A stretch of DNA of 64,000 nt from Litchfieldia alkalitelluris (GCF_002153425.1 NZ_KZ119600.1:1091714-1155713); one strand, 5' to 3'; shown: positions 17,741-26,572, counted from the stretch's first letter. A program made the numbers and translations. The notes: generated from the letters alone by a model not told the origin.

Positions 17741-18477
17741 AGATAGGGAGTATTACGATTTGGGCGGCATTAAGTGCGGGTATCATTTCATTTTTTTCAC
17801 CGTGTACGCTGCCATTATTTCCAGCGTATTTATCTTATATTACGGGGATGAGTGTGAAGGAACTGGAGGCGAACAAAAATATAAAAGTTAGATCAAAATT
17901 ACTTCTTCACTCCGTATTTTTCCTTTTAGGTGTATCGATGATTTTCATGAGCTTAGGGTTTGGAATGACTTACTTTGGCCAATGGATACAAGGTTTGTTT
18001 ACTGGTGATTCTGGCCACCTTATTCAACGATTTGGCGGAATTTTTATTGTATTTATGGGGCTGTTTGTTGCTGGTTGGATTAAATTGGATTGGTTAATGA
18101 AAGAACGCAGACTACATATGGCAAAAAAACCTGTTGGATATATAGGCTCGACCTTTGTTGGAATGGGTTTTGCGGCTGGTTGGACACCGTGTATCGGCCC
18201 CATTTTTGCAGCAATCTTAATGCTTGCAGCAACAAATCCATCACAAGGAGTTTTATATACAGGATTATATATCATTGGATTTGCTATTCCTTTTCTAGTG
18301 TTAACTTTCTTTCTTGGTTCAACGAGGCTGATTACAAAATATAGCGGTATTATCATGAAATTAGGCGGAACATTAATGATCATTATGGGGGTGTTGTTGT
18401 TTACAGGACAGCTTGCGAAAATCTCTATCTTTATTTTGAGATTAATAGAAGGGACATGGCTTGAAAATCTAGGGTAA
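17734..18477 (+). CDS. ccdA: CcdA-type thiol-disulfide transmembrane reductase
   Basis: A 247-residue protein with six spans. The two redox cysteines sit in FSPCTLPLFPAY (Cys24) and AAGWTPCIGPIF (about Cys156), the hallmark of CcdA/DsbD-beta proteins that pass electrons from cytosolic thioredoxin to the outside. Length exceeds a standalone CcdA (about 235) only slightly. It is followed after 14 nt by a TlpA-like thioredoxin, its natural electron acceptor. In this sulfur context the pair may reduce extracellular polysulfide or keep exported rhodaneses reduced (inference). Confidence 0.9.
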   Translation: MVEIGSITIWAALSAGIISFFSPCTLPLFPAYLSYITGMSVKELEANKNIKVRSKLLLHSVFFLLGVSMIFMSLGFGMTYFGQWIQGLFTGDSGHLIQRFGGIFIVFMGLFVAGWIKLDWLMKERRLHMAKKPVGYIGSTFVGMGFAAGWTPCIGPIFAAILMLAATNPSQGVLYTGLYIIGFAIPFLVLTFFLGSTRLITKYSGIIMKLGGTLMIIMGVLLFTGQLAKISIFILRLIEGTWLENLG

Positions 18478-18491
18478 TCTAAAGGAGGAAT

Positions 18492-19097
18492 ATGATGATG
18501 AAAAGAACGATGATAATAGCTGTAATTTTAGTAGGTATGATTGGTTGGACACTATATGAATCACTCGGTTCAAATGATGGAGTATTACAGGATCAACTAG
18601 ATGAGAATATTGAAAGTGAAACTGGAGAAGGTACACCTGAGAAAGTTGAATCAGATATACCGGAAGAGGATATTGGGATTACTCAGGGTATGTATGCGCC
18701 TGATTTTGAACTTGCCACTCTAGATGGAGAGACCGCAAAGCTTTCAGACTATAGGGGGCAAAAAATCATGTTAAACTTCTGGGCAACGTGGTGCCCGCCA
18801 TGTAGGGCAGAAATGCCTGATATGCAACGGGTTTATGAAGAACATGATGATGCCATGATTCTTGCCGTGAATCTAACAGAAACAGAGACGGGCGTAGCAC
18901 AGGTAGAGAGCTTTGCAGAGGATTTTGGATTAACTTTTCCAATTTTACTAGATGAACATGTGGAGGTAGCAGGAACTTTTGGAATTCAACCAGTACCTAC
19001 TTCATTTATGATTAATACAAAAGGAAGAATAGATAGTATTGCAATAGGACCGATGAATGAAGACATGATTATACAAAGATTTAATGAAATGGATTAA
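18492..19097 (+). CDS. Membrane-anchored TlpA/ResA-like thioredoxin
   Basis: A 201-residue protein with one N-terminal membrane helix (about 5-22), a Glu/Asp-rich linker to about residue 62, then a TlpA-like thioredoxin fold with NFWATWCPPCRAEMP (Cys101, Cys104) and the cis-Pro loop in VPTSF. It would act outside the membrane as electron acceptor of CcdA. AAAGGAGGAAT precedes three consecutive ATG codons, so the start could be 18492, 18495 or 18498. ResA-type proteins reduce apocytochrome c; no haem-attachment genes are close, so a persulfide-related role is equally likely. Confidence 0.87.
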   Translation: MMMKRTMIIAVILVGMIGWTLYESLGSNDGVLQDQLDENIESETGEGTPEKVESDIPEEDIGITQGMYAPDFELATLDGETAKLSDYRGQKIMLNFWATWCPPCRAEMPDMQRVYEEHDDAMILAVNLTETETGVAQVESFAEDFGLTFPILLDEHVEVAGTFGIQPVPTSFMINTKGRIDSIAIGPMNEDMIIQRFNEMD

Positions 19098-19140
19098 GAT
19101 AGTAGGAAGAAGTGCGGAAAGAAAGAAGTGGTGAAGTGTA

Positions 19141-19821
19141 ATGAAGCAACTAGTTTTAGTTGTAGAAGATGATGAGATGATACGTAATTTAGTTGAAATT
19201 TACTTAGAAAAAGAAGGTTATGATGTGATCACTGCAGGTGATGGGGAGGAAGCAAAGGAGATGTTTCTCCAGCATTCTCCATGCCTAGTTCTTCTAGACT
19301 TAATGCTTCCTAAGGTTAGTGGAGAAGAAGTATGTCAGTGGATTAGGGAACAGGAAAAAAATGAAGTATCGATCATCATGCTTACAGCAAAAATAAGCTC
19401 AGAAGATAAAATTAATGGGTTGAAAATAGGTGCTGATGATTACGTCATTAAACCATTTAGCCCTGAGGAATTAATGGCAAGGGTCGAAGCAGTGTTGAGG
19501 CGAGGGGGACAGTTCTGCCAAAAAATTAGTCATCAAGGTTTGACGATTAAACCTCGTAAAGGAGAGGTACTGCTAAATGGGGAACCACTACACTTAACAA
19601 AATATGAGTTTAATCTATTATTTTACTTTATGGAAAACCCCAATATAGTTCTGTCCAGAGAACAATTGATCAATCAAATTCACCCTTATGCAGATACGGC
19701 AATTATGGATCGGACAATTGATGCACATATAAAAAAACTTCGTGAAAAAATTGAAGAGACACCATCTGACCCAAAAAGAATTATGACAGTGCGTGGAATG
19801 GGGTATCGCTTTGTTGTTTAA
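19141..19821 (+). CDS. OmpR/PhoB-family response regulator
   Basis: A 226-residue regulator. The receiver domain fills about 1-115 with phosphorylation site Asp53 (LLDLMLPK), acidic pair Asp10-Asp11 and Lys in YVIKPF. A winged-helix domain with KYEFNLLFY and the C-terminal VRGMGYRFVV follows. It is transcribed with the thiol-export genes and overlaps the kinase gene. Targets are unknown; it may regulate this operon. Confidence 0.9.
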   Translation: MKQLVLVVEDDEMIRNLVEIYLEKEGYDVITAGDGEEAKEMFLQHSPCLVLLDLMLPKVSGEEVCQWIREQEKNEVSIIMLTAKISSEDKINGLKIGADDYVIKPFSPEELMARVEAVLRRGGQFCQKISHQGLTIKPRKGEVLLNGEPLHLTKYEFNLLFYFMENPNIVLSREQLINQIHPYADTAIMDRTIDAHIKKLREKIEETPSDPKRIMTVRGMGYRFVV

Positions 19822-20896
19822 AGATCGTGGCATCCTGTGGCGTTTGACGGGAATAAATATATTATTAATCACGCTCCTTGTATTGTTAAGCAGTTTGGTG
19901 ATTTATAATACGGCTTGTTTTTTAGTTGAACAAATGCCAAATGTGGATGAAGTAAAGCAGACAACATTTAATGAAAGTCTAGCTACTTATCTACTATGGA
20001 TTAGCCCGCTGTTTATATTAGCTGGAAGCCTCCTTCATTTTTCCATAACTAAACGATTACTAAAGCCTGTTCAACAACTAGTGCGGTCGACCAAAGTATT
20101 ACAGCATGGAAATTATCCAGCTCCAATGAAGGTTGACGGGAAGGATGAAATAGCTGAACTTACTTATAATTTTAACAAGTTAACTGAGTTATTGAAAAAA
20201 AATGAACATGCTCGAAATAAGATGATTACAGATATGGCCCATGAATTAAGAACCCCCCTTTCTACAATCAATGGCTATTTGGAAGGCTTAAAAAATGGTG
20301 TGCTTCATGGGACCCCTAAGTTATTTGAATCATTACACGGTGAATCTGAACGTCTCATTCAGATGATCAACCAATTGAACGAATTAAATGAATGGAATTA
20401 CGGTTTAAAAAACCAGGCTTATGCTCATGAGCGAATTGAAATTCATCACTTATTAACTAATGCCATTAATTTGTTTAAATTCGAGTTAGACAAAAAACAT
20501 ATTCTTTATGAGCTTCAGTTGGACGAAGCGGTGCTCTTGGCGGAAGAGAAAGGGATTCAACAGGCTGTAATCAACTTGATCCAAAATGCAATTCAATATT
20601 ATAAGAGTGATACTGAAGAAGTAATTTTGATAAAGGGAAAATTAAAGGGTGATCAGTACGTTGTATCAATTACAGGCCCTGGGGAAGTGATTCCGGATGA
20701 ACAGAGAGAATGGCTTTTTGAAAGGTTCTATAAAGTAGATCATGCAAGGACGAGACAGGCAGGTGGGACTGGGCTTGGACTTGCAATAGTGAAAGAAATC
20801 ATTACCAAATTACATGGTGGAGAGGTTGGTGTCGAAACAAAGGGAAATCTCCATACTTTTTGGTTTTCAATTCCAATGAACGATATGAACAGATAA
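19793..20896 (+). CDS. Sensor histidine kinase, partner of the 19141 regulator
   Basis: Up to 367 residues. Two membrane spans (about 18-40 and 65-85) flank a short extracellular loop. A HAMP-like segment, the DHp box with His150 (ITDMAHELRTPLSTI), and the ATPase domain with NLIQNAIQYY, WLFERFYK and GGTGLGLAIV follow. The frame opens at ATG 19793 inside the regulator gene; TTG 19814 (giving LFKDRGILWRL) is an alternative start with GGAATGGGG upstream. The 35-residue loop is too small for a large ligand domain, so it may sense the membrane or a thiol partner. Confidence 0.88.
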   Translation: MEWGIALLFKDRGILWRLTGINILLITLLVLLSSLVIYNTACFLVEQMPNVDEVKQTTFNESLATYLLWISPLFILAGSLLHFSITKRLLKPVQQLVRSTKVLQHGNYPAPMKVDGKDEIAELTYNFNKLTELLKKNEHARNKMITDMAHELRTPLSTINGYLEGLKNGVLHGTPKLFESLHGESERLIQMINQLNELNEWNYGLKNQAYAHERIEIHHLLTNAINLFKFELDKKHILYELQLDEAVLLAEEKGIQQAVINLIQNAIQYYKSDTEEVILIKGKLKGDQYVVSITGPGEVIPDEQREWLFERFYKVDHARTRQAGGTGLGLAIVKEIITKLHGGEVGVETKGNLHTFWFSIPMNDMNR

Positions 20897-20936
20897 AACA
20901 GTCAAGTTGGTATGGCTTCATACCTTGACTGTTTTT
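20897..20936 (+). terminator. Rho-independent terminator of the ccdA-tlpA-TCS operon
   Basis: AACAGTCAAGTTGGTATG pairs with CATACCTTGACTGTTTTT around GCTT. The hairpin starts at the kinase stop codon and closes the five-gene operon. Confidence 0.9.
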
Positions 20937-20972
20937 AGTTTTTTATGGAGTTTATAAATGGCTCCGAAATCA

Positions 20973-21173
20973 AAATGAAGACTGAAATGGAGTAGCGAAG
21001 CGATTTGAGTCTTCATTTTCTCAAAATGGAGACTGAAACGAGGAAGCGAAGCGATTTGAGTCTTCATTTTCTCAAAATGGAGACTGAACTGGAGTGGCGA
21101 AGCAATTTCAGTCTTCATTTTCTCAAAATGAAGACTGAACTGAGGAAGCAAAGCGATTTGAGTCTTCATTCTG
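20973..21173. repeat. 51-bp tandem repeat array C, 4 units (GAAGACTGAA family)
   Basis: Four units with an exact 51-bp period; the ATG of ATGAAGACTGAA or ATGGAGACTGAA falls at 20975, 21026, 21077 and 21128. Each unit begins with this motif and ends with its complement TTTGAGTCTTCATTTT, so each folds into a hairpin. The same family occurs at 45930-46280. The following 250 nt up to the MBL gene contains nothing I can name. Confidence 0.9.
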
Positions 21174-21431
21174 GTTATTTGAAAGAATACGGTATAGGTT
21201 TCAATAGCCAGGAATCATTATCGCATTCCAGAATACGCATTCCAAAGAATATGATCAGGACCCAGAACAACAGTGCGACATCTGCTCATTCTTCGCAGTG
21301 TCTTCTTTGGCGTGGGCAAGACGAACTATCACCAACCCTAGTTTATATTTTCAAGTGAGCATACTTTTAAATAGGGGAGATAGCAATACGACGTCAGTAT
21401 ATAGGGCAGGTTATGAGTTGAGGTGATGGAC

Positions 21432-22565
21432 ATGGAACAAAAAAATGATGTCACAGAAATACCTGTAGACGTATTAGCACAGAAAGTCCTAGACGGAGAG
21501 CAGTTATTTATTTTAGATGTTAGAACTACAGATGCGTTTGACGATTGGAAAATTGAAGGAGAGAACGTTGAGATCATCAATAAACCCTATTTTGAACTGA
21601 TAGACAGTATTGACTCTATCATGCACCAGCTTCCCAAAAATAATCCTATCTATGTGATCTGTAACAAAGGAGGTTCGTCACAGATGGTAGGACAGAATAT
21701 AAAAGAAGCAGGGTATGAAAATGTATTGTCTATTAAAGGTGGAATGAATGCATGGAGTGAGTTACTAGTTCCAATAAAGATTGGTGATATATCAGGTGGA
21801 GAAATCACCCAATTTGTTCGTATTGGAAAGGGGTGCCTATCCTATCTCATTGAATCTAATGGGGAATGCGCCATTGTTGATACAAATCGTATGATCGATC
21901 AGTACGAAGATTTTATTAAGAAAAATAAATTACAGCTTAAGCATTTAATTGATACACATCTTCATGCAGACCATATTTCGGGTGGAAGAATATTAGCTGA
22001 GAAAACTGGAGCAACATATCATCTTCCTCCAAAGGACGCAGAGGAAGTAACTTTTAGTTATAGTTCATTGGAGGAAGGTGAAGAGATAAAGATAGGAGAC
22101 GTCATTATTCAAGTGCTATACTCCCCTGGGCATACGATTGGTAGCACGTCACTCATTGTGGACGAGAAATACTTATTGACTGGAGATATACTATTTGTTG
22201 ATTCTATCGGAAGACCTGATTTAGCAGGGAAAGCGGAAGACTGGGTAAATGACCTTAGGCAAACATTGTATAAAACGTATAGGAATCTTGCAGATAACTT
22301 GTATGTCTTACCTGCTCATTATATGGGAATAAATGAAATGAGTAAGAACGGAAGTATAGTGGAAAAATTAAGTGTTTTATTTGAAAGAAATCATGGGTTA
22401 AACATTGAGTCAGAAGAAGAGTTTAGAAAAACAGTTTCAGAAAATCTCCCACCGCAGCCCAATTCATATCAACAGATACGTGATACAAATATGGGGAGAT
22501 TGAACCCTGATTTTGATAAGCAAAGGGAAATGGAGATTGGACCGAATCGCTGTGCTGTAAGATAA
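21432..22565 (+). CDS. Rhodanese-MBL fusion, CstB/persulfide dioxygenase-like (copy 1)
   Basis: A 377-residue protein. An N-terminal rhodanese-like domain (about 8-112) has Cys77 in [10 protein letters not shown] metallo-beta-lactamase domain follows from about 120, with the metal motif THLHADH (His176, His178, Asp180, His181), GHTIGS (His234) and GDILF (Asp252). Such MBL proteins oxidise glutathione, CoA or bacillithiol persulfides to sulfite. S. aureus CstB has the MBL first; here the order is reversed and no C-terminal rhodanese is present. It ends in GPNRCAVR, kept in copy 2. The frame opens at GTG 21423; ATG 21432 fits the GAGGTGATG ribosome site best. No operator was found close upstream. 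Confidence 0.85.
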   Translation: MEQKNDVTEIPVDVLAQKVLDGEQLFILDVRTTDAFDDWKIEGENVEIINKPYFELIDSIDSIMHQLPKNNPIYVICNKGGSSQMVGQNIKEAGYENVLSIKGGMNAWSELLVPIKIGDISGGEITQFVRIGKGCLSYLIESNGECAIVDTNRMIDQYEDFIKKNKLQLKHLIDTHLHADHISGGRILAEKTGATYHLPPKDAEEVTFSYSSLEEGEEIKIGDVIIQVLYSPGHTIGSTSLIVDEKYLLTGDILFVDSIGRPDLAGKAEDWVNDLRQTLYKTYRNLADNLYVLPAHYMGINEMSKNGSIVEKLSVLFERNHGLNIESEEEFRKTVSENLPPQPNSYQQIRDTNMGRLNPDFDKQREMEIGPNRCAVR

Positions 22566-22570
22566 GGGAA

Positions 22571-22604
22571 GGGGAGGGGGTACCAATGGTACAACCTCCT
22601 TTTC
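22571..22604 (+). terminator. Terminator after the first rhodanese-MBL gene
   Basis: AGGGGGTACC and GGTACAACCT pair around AAT, and the second arm runs into CCTTTTC. It separates the gene from the SulP operon. Confidence 0.6.
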
Positions 22605-22634
22605 ACTGTTTGAAATGATATTTGTGTCAATTTG

Positions 22635-22683
22635 TTGACAGTTTATGAAATTATAATTATTATAGATATACGGGTAGGGGTAT
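22635..22683 (+). promoter_or_regulatory. SigA-type promoter with CstR-like operator 3 for the SulP operon
   Basis: TTGACA (22635-22640), a 17-bp spacer and TATTAT (22658-22663) form a good housekeeping promoter. ATACGGGTAGGGGTAT (22668-22683) covers the expected start point, a position where a bound repressor would block initiation. Confidence 0.78.
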
Positions 22684-22779
22684 ATGGAGAAGGCTCACTA
22701 CGGTGGGCATATATATTTTTTGTTATTTTTTTCAATAAACCTATATTCGAGATAAAGATAATAAGAGGGGGAGATATAA

Positions 22780-24483
22780 TTGCTAAAAAAATATATAACT
22801 GCATTAGAATGGATCCCACAATATGATAAATCTCATTTAAGAGGTGACTTTTCAGCAGGATTAATCGTAGCCATCATGCTAATTCCACAGGGGATGGCAT
22901 ATGCAATGCTTGCTGGATTACCCCCTGTTATTGGGTTGTATGCAGCAACAGTACCACTTCTTATTTATGCATTATTTGGTACATCAAGGCACCTAGCAGT
23001 TGGGCCAGTAGCAGTCGTCTCCCTTCTAGTTCTGTCAGGTGTATCAACAATTGCAGAGCCAGGGACATCAGAATATATAGCCTATGTATTATTGCTAATG
23101 TTGATGGTTGGTGTCATTCAGTTTTTAATGGGAGTGTTAAGGTTAGGGTTCCTAGTGAACTTCTTGTCACATGCTGTCATTAGTGCCTTTACCTCTGCTG
23201 CAGCAATTATCATTGGGCTAAGTCAGTTGAAACATTTAATAGGGGTAAAACTTGAGGCTGATAAAAATGTCTTCATGATACTTTATGAGTCTGTAGCTAG
23301 AATACAAGAAATAAACCCGATTACATTTGGCATCGGTATCAGTGGAATTTTAATATTAATTGTAATGAAAAAATACTTACCCAAGATACCTGCACCGCTT
23401 GTTGTTGTTGGTTTGAGTATTATGATCGTTCAGTTTTTGCAATTAAACCAATCTGGTGTCAGTATTGTAGGTCATGTACCAGAAGGACTACCGGGTTTGT
23501 CAATTCCTGCAGTCACTATTGATGGATTAATAAAATTGCTTCCTGTTGCACTGACAATTTCATTCATAGGTTTTATGGAATCCATTGCGATGGCAAAAGC
23601 AATTGCTGCGAAGGAAAAGTACAAAGTGGATCCGAATAAGGAATTGATTGGATTAGGTCTTGCCAATGTTGGTGGATCATTCTTCTCTGGTTATCCAGTA
23701 ACAGGTGGGTTTTCTAGGTCTGCCGTGAATTATCAGTCTGGAGCTAAAACACCATTAGCTTCTCTTATAACTGCAGTCTTAATACTATTAACCTTACTTT
23801 TTTTCACAGGATTCTTTTATTATTTACCAAATGCTGTTTTAGCAGCGATCATCATGGTAGCTGTATACAACTTGATCGATGTAAAAGAGGCAAAGCATTT
23901 ATTCCAAATACGTTCCCTTGATGGGTGGACTTGGGTAATAACGTTTATTGGCACATTAGCGATAGGTGTTGAGCAAGGAATACTCATTGGTGTTATTTTC
24001 TCTTTACTTGTTTACCTTTGGAAAAGTGCCTATCCACATATGGCAGAACTCGGGTTTTTAGAAGAAGAGAAAGTCTATAGGAATATCAAACGTTTTCCAG
24101 AAGCGAAGGTAAATCCAAAAGTAATGATCTATCGGATTGACTCAGATCTTTTCTTTGCGAATATGACTTTTCTAGAAGATAAGCTATGCGACAAAATTCA
24201 AGATAAGCCTGATACAAAGTGGATTGTACTAGATTTTTCAGGAGTTAATGGCATTGATGCAGTGTCGATTCACGCATTAGAAGAAATGATGGAGTCTTGC
24301 GGTAGAGGGGAAATAGGATTTCTCTTTGCTGGTGTGAAGGGACCAGTGCGAGACTTATTGAATAGGGCTCATTGGGAAGAAAAATACGGTGACAACTATA
24401 AATACTTGACGATTGAACATGCATTAAGGGTTATTGAAGAAGGTGATGATCATGGAAGACATGATGTTAAAGGAAAAAAATGA
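22780..24483 (+). CDS. SulP-family anion transporter with STAS domain
   Basis: A 567-residue transporter. It begins LKKYITALEWIPQYDKSHLRGDFSAG and has the SulP signature MLIPQGMAYAMLAGLPPVIGLY, about ten to twelve spans, and a cytosolic STAS domain from about residue 440 with the DFSGVNGIDAVSIHAL strand-helix. SulP proteins carry sulfate, bicarbonate or other anions. The TTG start is set by AGAGGGGGAG upstream. A beta-carbonic anhydrase gene overlaps its end. Some SulP proteins are fused or linked to carbonic anhydrase, which would favour bicarbonate, while the regulon favours sulfate, sulfite or thiosulfate export or import. Substrate undecided. Confidence 0.87.
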   Translation: MLKKYITALEWIPQYDKSHLRGDFSAGLIVAIMLIPQGMAYAMLAGLPPVIGLYAATVPLLIYALFGTSRHLAVGPVAVVSLLVLSGVSTIAEPGTSEYIAYVLLLMLMVGVIQFLMGVLRLGFLVNFLSHAVISAFTSAAAIIIGLSQLKHLIGVKLEADKNVFMILYESVARIQEINPITFGIGISGILILIVMKKYLPKIPAPLVVVGLSIMIVQFLQLNQSGVSIVGHVPEGLPGLSIPAVTIDGLIKLLPVALTISFIGFMESIAMAKAIAAKEKYKVDPNKELIGLGLANVGGSFFSGYPVTGGFSRSAVNYQSGAKTPLASLITAVLILLTLLFFTGFFYYLPNAVLAAIIMVAVYNLIDVKEAKHLFQIRSLDGWTWVITFIGTLAIGVEQGILIGVIFSLLVYLWKSAYPHMAELGFLEEEKVYRNIKRFPEAKVNPKVMIYRIDSDLFFANMTFLEDKLCDKIQDKPDTKWIVLDFSGVNGIDAVSIHALEEMMESCGRGEIGFLFAGVKGPVRDLLNRAHWEEKYGDNYKYLTIEHALRVIEEGDDHGRHDVKGKK

Positions 24484-25003
24484 AGCATTTATTCAAAATA
24501 TAAAAAAGGTAGAGCCTGCCTATTTTGATGAACTAAAAAAAGGACAGCATCCTGAATACTTTGTACTTGCTTGTAGCGATTCCAGAGTCAGTCCGTCTGT
24601 TATTACTCAGATGCCTCTAGGAAAGTTATTTGTCCATAGAAATATAGCAAATCAGGTAGCGGAACAGGATGAAAGTTTTTCAGCTAGTCTCTATTATGCA
24701 TTAAAACATTTAAAGGTTAAAAAAATAGTCATTCAAGGACATACTGATTGTGGTGGGGTCAAAGCAGCAAGGAACGATAATGATGAGTCTGAACTGAGGG
24801 GATGGCTTGGCAATATTAAAAGGAGTCTGCCTGAAAAAGGAAATAGTGAGACATGTTCCTTAGAAGATTTGACCAAAATAAACGTATTAGAGCAAGTCAA
24901 ACACTTAAAGGAACACCCTATATATCAGGAGTATGGAGAAGGCATTGAAATAATTGGCTGTCTATTCCATGTAGAAACAGGATTAATTGAGTGGATTAAT
25001 TAA
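24452..25003 (+). CDS. Beta-class carbonic anhydrase
   Basis: A 183-residue enzyme interconverting CO2 and bicarbonate. Zinc ligands are readable: Cys41 and the Asp43-Arg45 dyad in ACSDSR, His97 and Cys100 in GHTDCGG. The frame opens at TTG 24434, but ATG 24452 has AAGGTG seven bases upstream; both overlap the transporter gene, so translation is coupled. Its place behind SulP in a CstR-controlled operon suggests it supplies or removes bicarbonate for transport, or handles a related substrate such as CS2 or COS, which some beta-carbonic anhydrase relatives hydrolyse (inference). Confidence 0.87.
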   Translation: MEDMMLKEKNEAFIQNIKKVEPAYFDELKKGQHPEYFVLACSDSRVSPSVITQMPLGKLFVHRNIANQVAEQDESFSASLYYALKHLKVKKIVIQGHTDCGGVKAARNDNDESELRGWLGNIKRSLPEKGNSETCSLEDLTKINVLEQVKHLKEHPIYQEYGEGIEIIGCLFHVETGLIEWIN

Positions 25004-25030
25004 TACTAAAATAAAGGAGCTTGATAAAAG

Positions 25031-25420
25031 ATGTTTCATTATACGGTAGAAACAACAATGGATATGCCAAAGGCGATTGAGAATTTAGAAGCTTCACTCA
25101 AAGAAGAAGGTTTTGGAGTATTATGGGATTTTGATTTGAAAGGTAAGCTTGAGGAAAAAGGGCTAGAGTATGATTCAGAAACGAGAATACTAGAAGTGTG
25201 TAATCCTCATGAAGCCAAAAGAGTATTAGAGATGAATAAATTAGCAGGTTACTTTCTGCCTTGTAAAATAGTAGTATTTTCTGATGATGAAGGAAGAACG
25301 AAAATAGGCATGCCAAAACCTACTGCTTTAATAGAAGCAGTTAAGGACGATAAACTAATGGAAATCGCTGAAGATATTGAAAAAAGATTAATCCATTGTA
25401 TTGATAAGATTGTTAAATAA
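25031..25420 (+). CDS. DUF302 protein
   Basis: A 129-residue soluble protein of the DUF302 type: it opens MFHYTVETTMDMPKAIENLEASLKEEGFGVLWDFD and continues with EVCNPHEAKRVLEMN and the LPCKIVVF strand. Cys56 and Cys77 lie in conserved-looking positions. DUF302 proteins are common beside sulfur- and metal-related genes but have no assigned reaction. Third gene of the SulP operon; AAAGGAGCTTG precedes the ATG. Confidence 0.8.
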   Translation: MFHYTVETTMDMPKAIENLEASLKEEGFGVLWDFDLKGKLEEKGLEYDSETRILEVCNPHEAKRVLEMNKLAGYFLPCKIVVFSDDEGRTKIGMPKPTALIEAVKDDKLMEIAEDIEKRLIHCIDKIVK

Positions 25421-25449
25421 TTCTACTCTCTTAGGAAGGAGTTAAGGTG

Positions 25450-25479
25450 TTGACTTTTATACCTGTAGGGGTATATAAT
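25450..25479 (+). promoter_or_regulatory. Promoter with CstR-like operator 4 before the rhodanese-cstR operon
   Basis: TTGACT (25450-25455) and TATAAT (25474-25479) are 18 bp apart. ATACCTGTAGGGGTAT (25459-25474) lies between them, so a bound repressor would cover the promoter. Because cstR is in this operon, autoregulation is likely. Confidence 0.82.
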
Positions 25480-25511
25480 GATTCTTGTAACTTCATAAAG
25501 GAGTGGATGTA

Positions 25512-25898
25512 ATGATTAAGAAAAACATCATTTATGTTATACCATTATTATTTTTACTAGCGATTTTTGGATTTCAATCCATCTCTGCACTAGGAACAGA
25601 AGAGATTACAACTTCAGAACTAGGGGACTTACTGGATCAACCCAATGATTACTTTTTTGTGGACGTAAGGGAAGTTCACGAGTATAATGAGGCGCATATC
25701 AATGGAATGGTCAATGTTCCATTAAGTACTTTAAATAGTGATTATCACAACATACCAAAGGATAGAACAGCAGTTATTTTTTGCCGTAGCGGTAATCGAA
25801 GCCTACAGGCAATAAAGATTCTTGAGGATCTCGGATATGAGAATCTGATTAATGTCAAAGGTGGAATGCTTGCCTGGGAAGGGGAAGTAGTAAACTAA
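25512..25898 (+). CDS. Exported rhodanese-like sulfurtransferase
   Basis: A 128-residue protein with an N-terminal hydrophobic segment (about 5-27, IIYVIPLLFLLAIFGF) that would export or anchor it, then one rhodanese domain with the active site CRSGNRS (Cys91). It probably transfers sulfane sulfur outside the membrane. ATG 25512 follows AAGGAGTGGATGTA; the GTG at 25503 is a poorer choice. First gene of the cstR operon. Confidence 0.85.
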   Translation: MIKKNIIYVIPLLFLLAIFGFQSISALGTEEITTSELGDLLDQPNDYFFVDVREVHEYNEAHINGMVNVPLSTLNSDYHNIPKDRTAVIFCRSGNRSLQAIKILEDLGYENLINVKGGMLAWEGEVVN

Positions 25899-25920
25899 AA
25901 GATATAGAAAAGGGTGTGTC

Positions 25921-26322
25921 ATGAATACGATACTGGGTATTTTGATTTTAATCAGCTTTATGATACTTTCTGCACAATTATATCAACGGTATTTTCCAGT
26001 GTATGGTGTGAAGTGTATACACCCAGAGAAAGTTTCTAAGGATACGATTTTATTAGATATTAGGGACTACAACGTAGCCTATAAACTGGAAGCCGCAAGT
26101 AAAGAAAACATCCCATTGCCATATTTAAAGCGATTCTCTGATGAGATTAAGGGAAAGAAAATTGTCGTAATTTCATCAGACTTGGCAGGGAAAAATTTAT
26201 GTGTACGTTATTTAAGGAAAAAAGGCTTTGATGTCAGGGGATATTATATTTTAGGTGAATCAGATAAATCGAAGGTTCTACATTTTTTGAATCCAAGGAG
26301 GAGGGAATGTCGTGAAATATAA
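25921..26322 (+). CDS. Membrane-anchored rhodanese-like protein lacking the active-site Cys
   Basis: A 133-residue protein: one membrane helix (about 4-20), then a rhodanese-like fold (ILLDIRDYNVAYKLEAAS, KENIPLPYL, the IVVISSD strand and LCVRYLRKKGFDVRGYY). Where an active rhodanese has Cys-x4-Arg, this protein has SSDLAGKN, so it cannot form the usual persulfide. It may bind or scaffold partners, or use one of its other cysteines. It overlaps cstR by 11 nt. Confidence 0.72.
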   Translation: MNTILGILILISFMILSAQLYQRYFPVYGVKCIHPEKVSKDTILLDIRDYNVAYKLEAASKENIPLPYLKRFSDEIKGKKIVVISSDLAGKNLCVRYLRKKGFDVRGYYILGESDKSKVLHFLNPRRRECREI

Positions 26323-26572
26323 TGATCAAATGAAAAACAGAGTAAAGAGAATTGAGGGTCAAGTGAAGGCGATTCTCCGTATGATGGAAGAGGAAAAGGA
26401 TTGTAAAGATATTGTCATTCAAATGTCTGCAGCGAGAAATGCCCTTGACCGAACGTTAGGCTTAGTTGTTAGCTCTAATTTAGAGCAGTGTGTAAGGGAT
26501 CAAATTGAAAAAGGGGAAGATACAGAACCTCTTATTCAAGAAGCGGTAAATTTATTAGTGAAAAGTAGATAA
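26312..26572 (+). CDS. cstR: CstR, persulfide-sensing CsoR-family repressor
   Basis: An 86-residue all-helical repressor of the CsoR/DUF156 family. Cys31 and Cys60 fall exactly at the two CstR thiol positions. The His of the copper-sensing CsoR motif is Asn56 (SSNLEQC). By known CstR chemistry, reaction with polysulfide or thiol persulfide crosslinks the two cysteines and releases DNA. The GTG start follows AAGGAGGAGGG. It overlaps the preceding gene and is probably autoregulated through the operator at 25459. Confidence 0.9.
   Translation: MKYNDQMKNRVKRIEGQVKAILRMMEEEKDCKDIVIQMSAARNALDRTLGLVVSSNLEQCVRDQIEKGEDTEPLIQEAVNLLVKSR

Noticed and set aside
20918-21358. ORFs across array C on both strands
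   Set aside because: They repeat a SLHF.KM.TE-like pattern that comes from the 51-bp DNA repeat.
22632-22826. 64-codon ORF before the SulP gene
   Set aside because: It covers the promoter, the operator and the start of the SulP gene in another frame.
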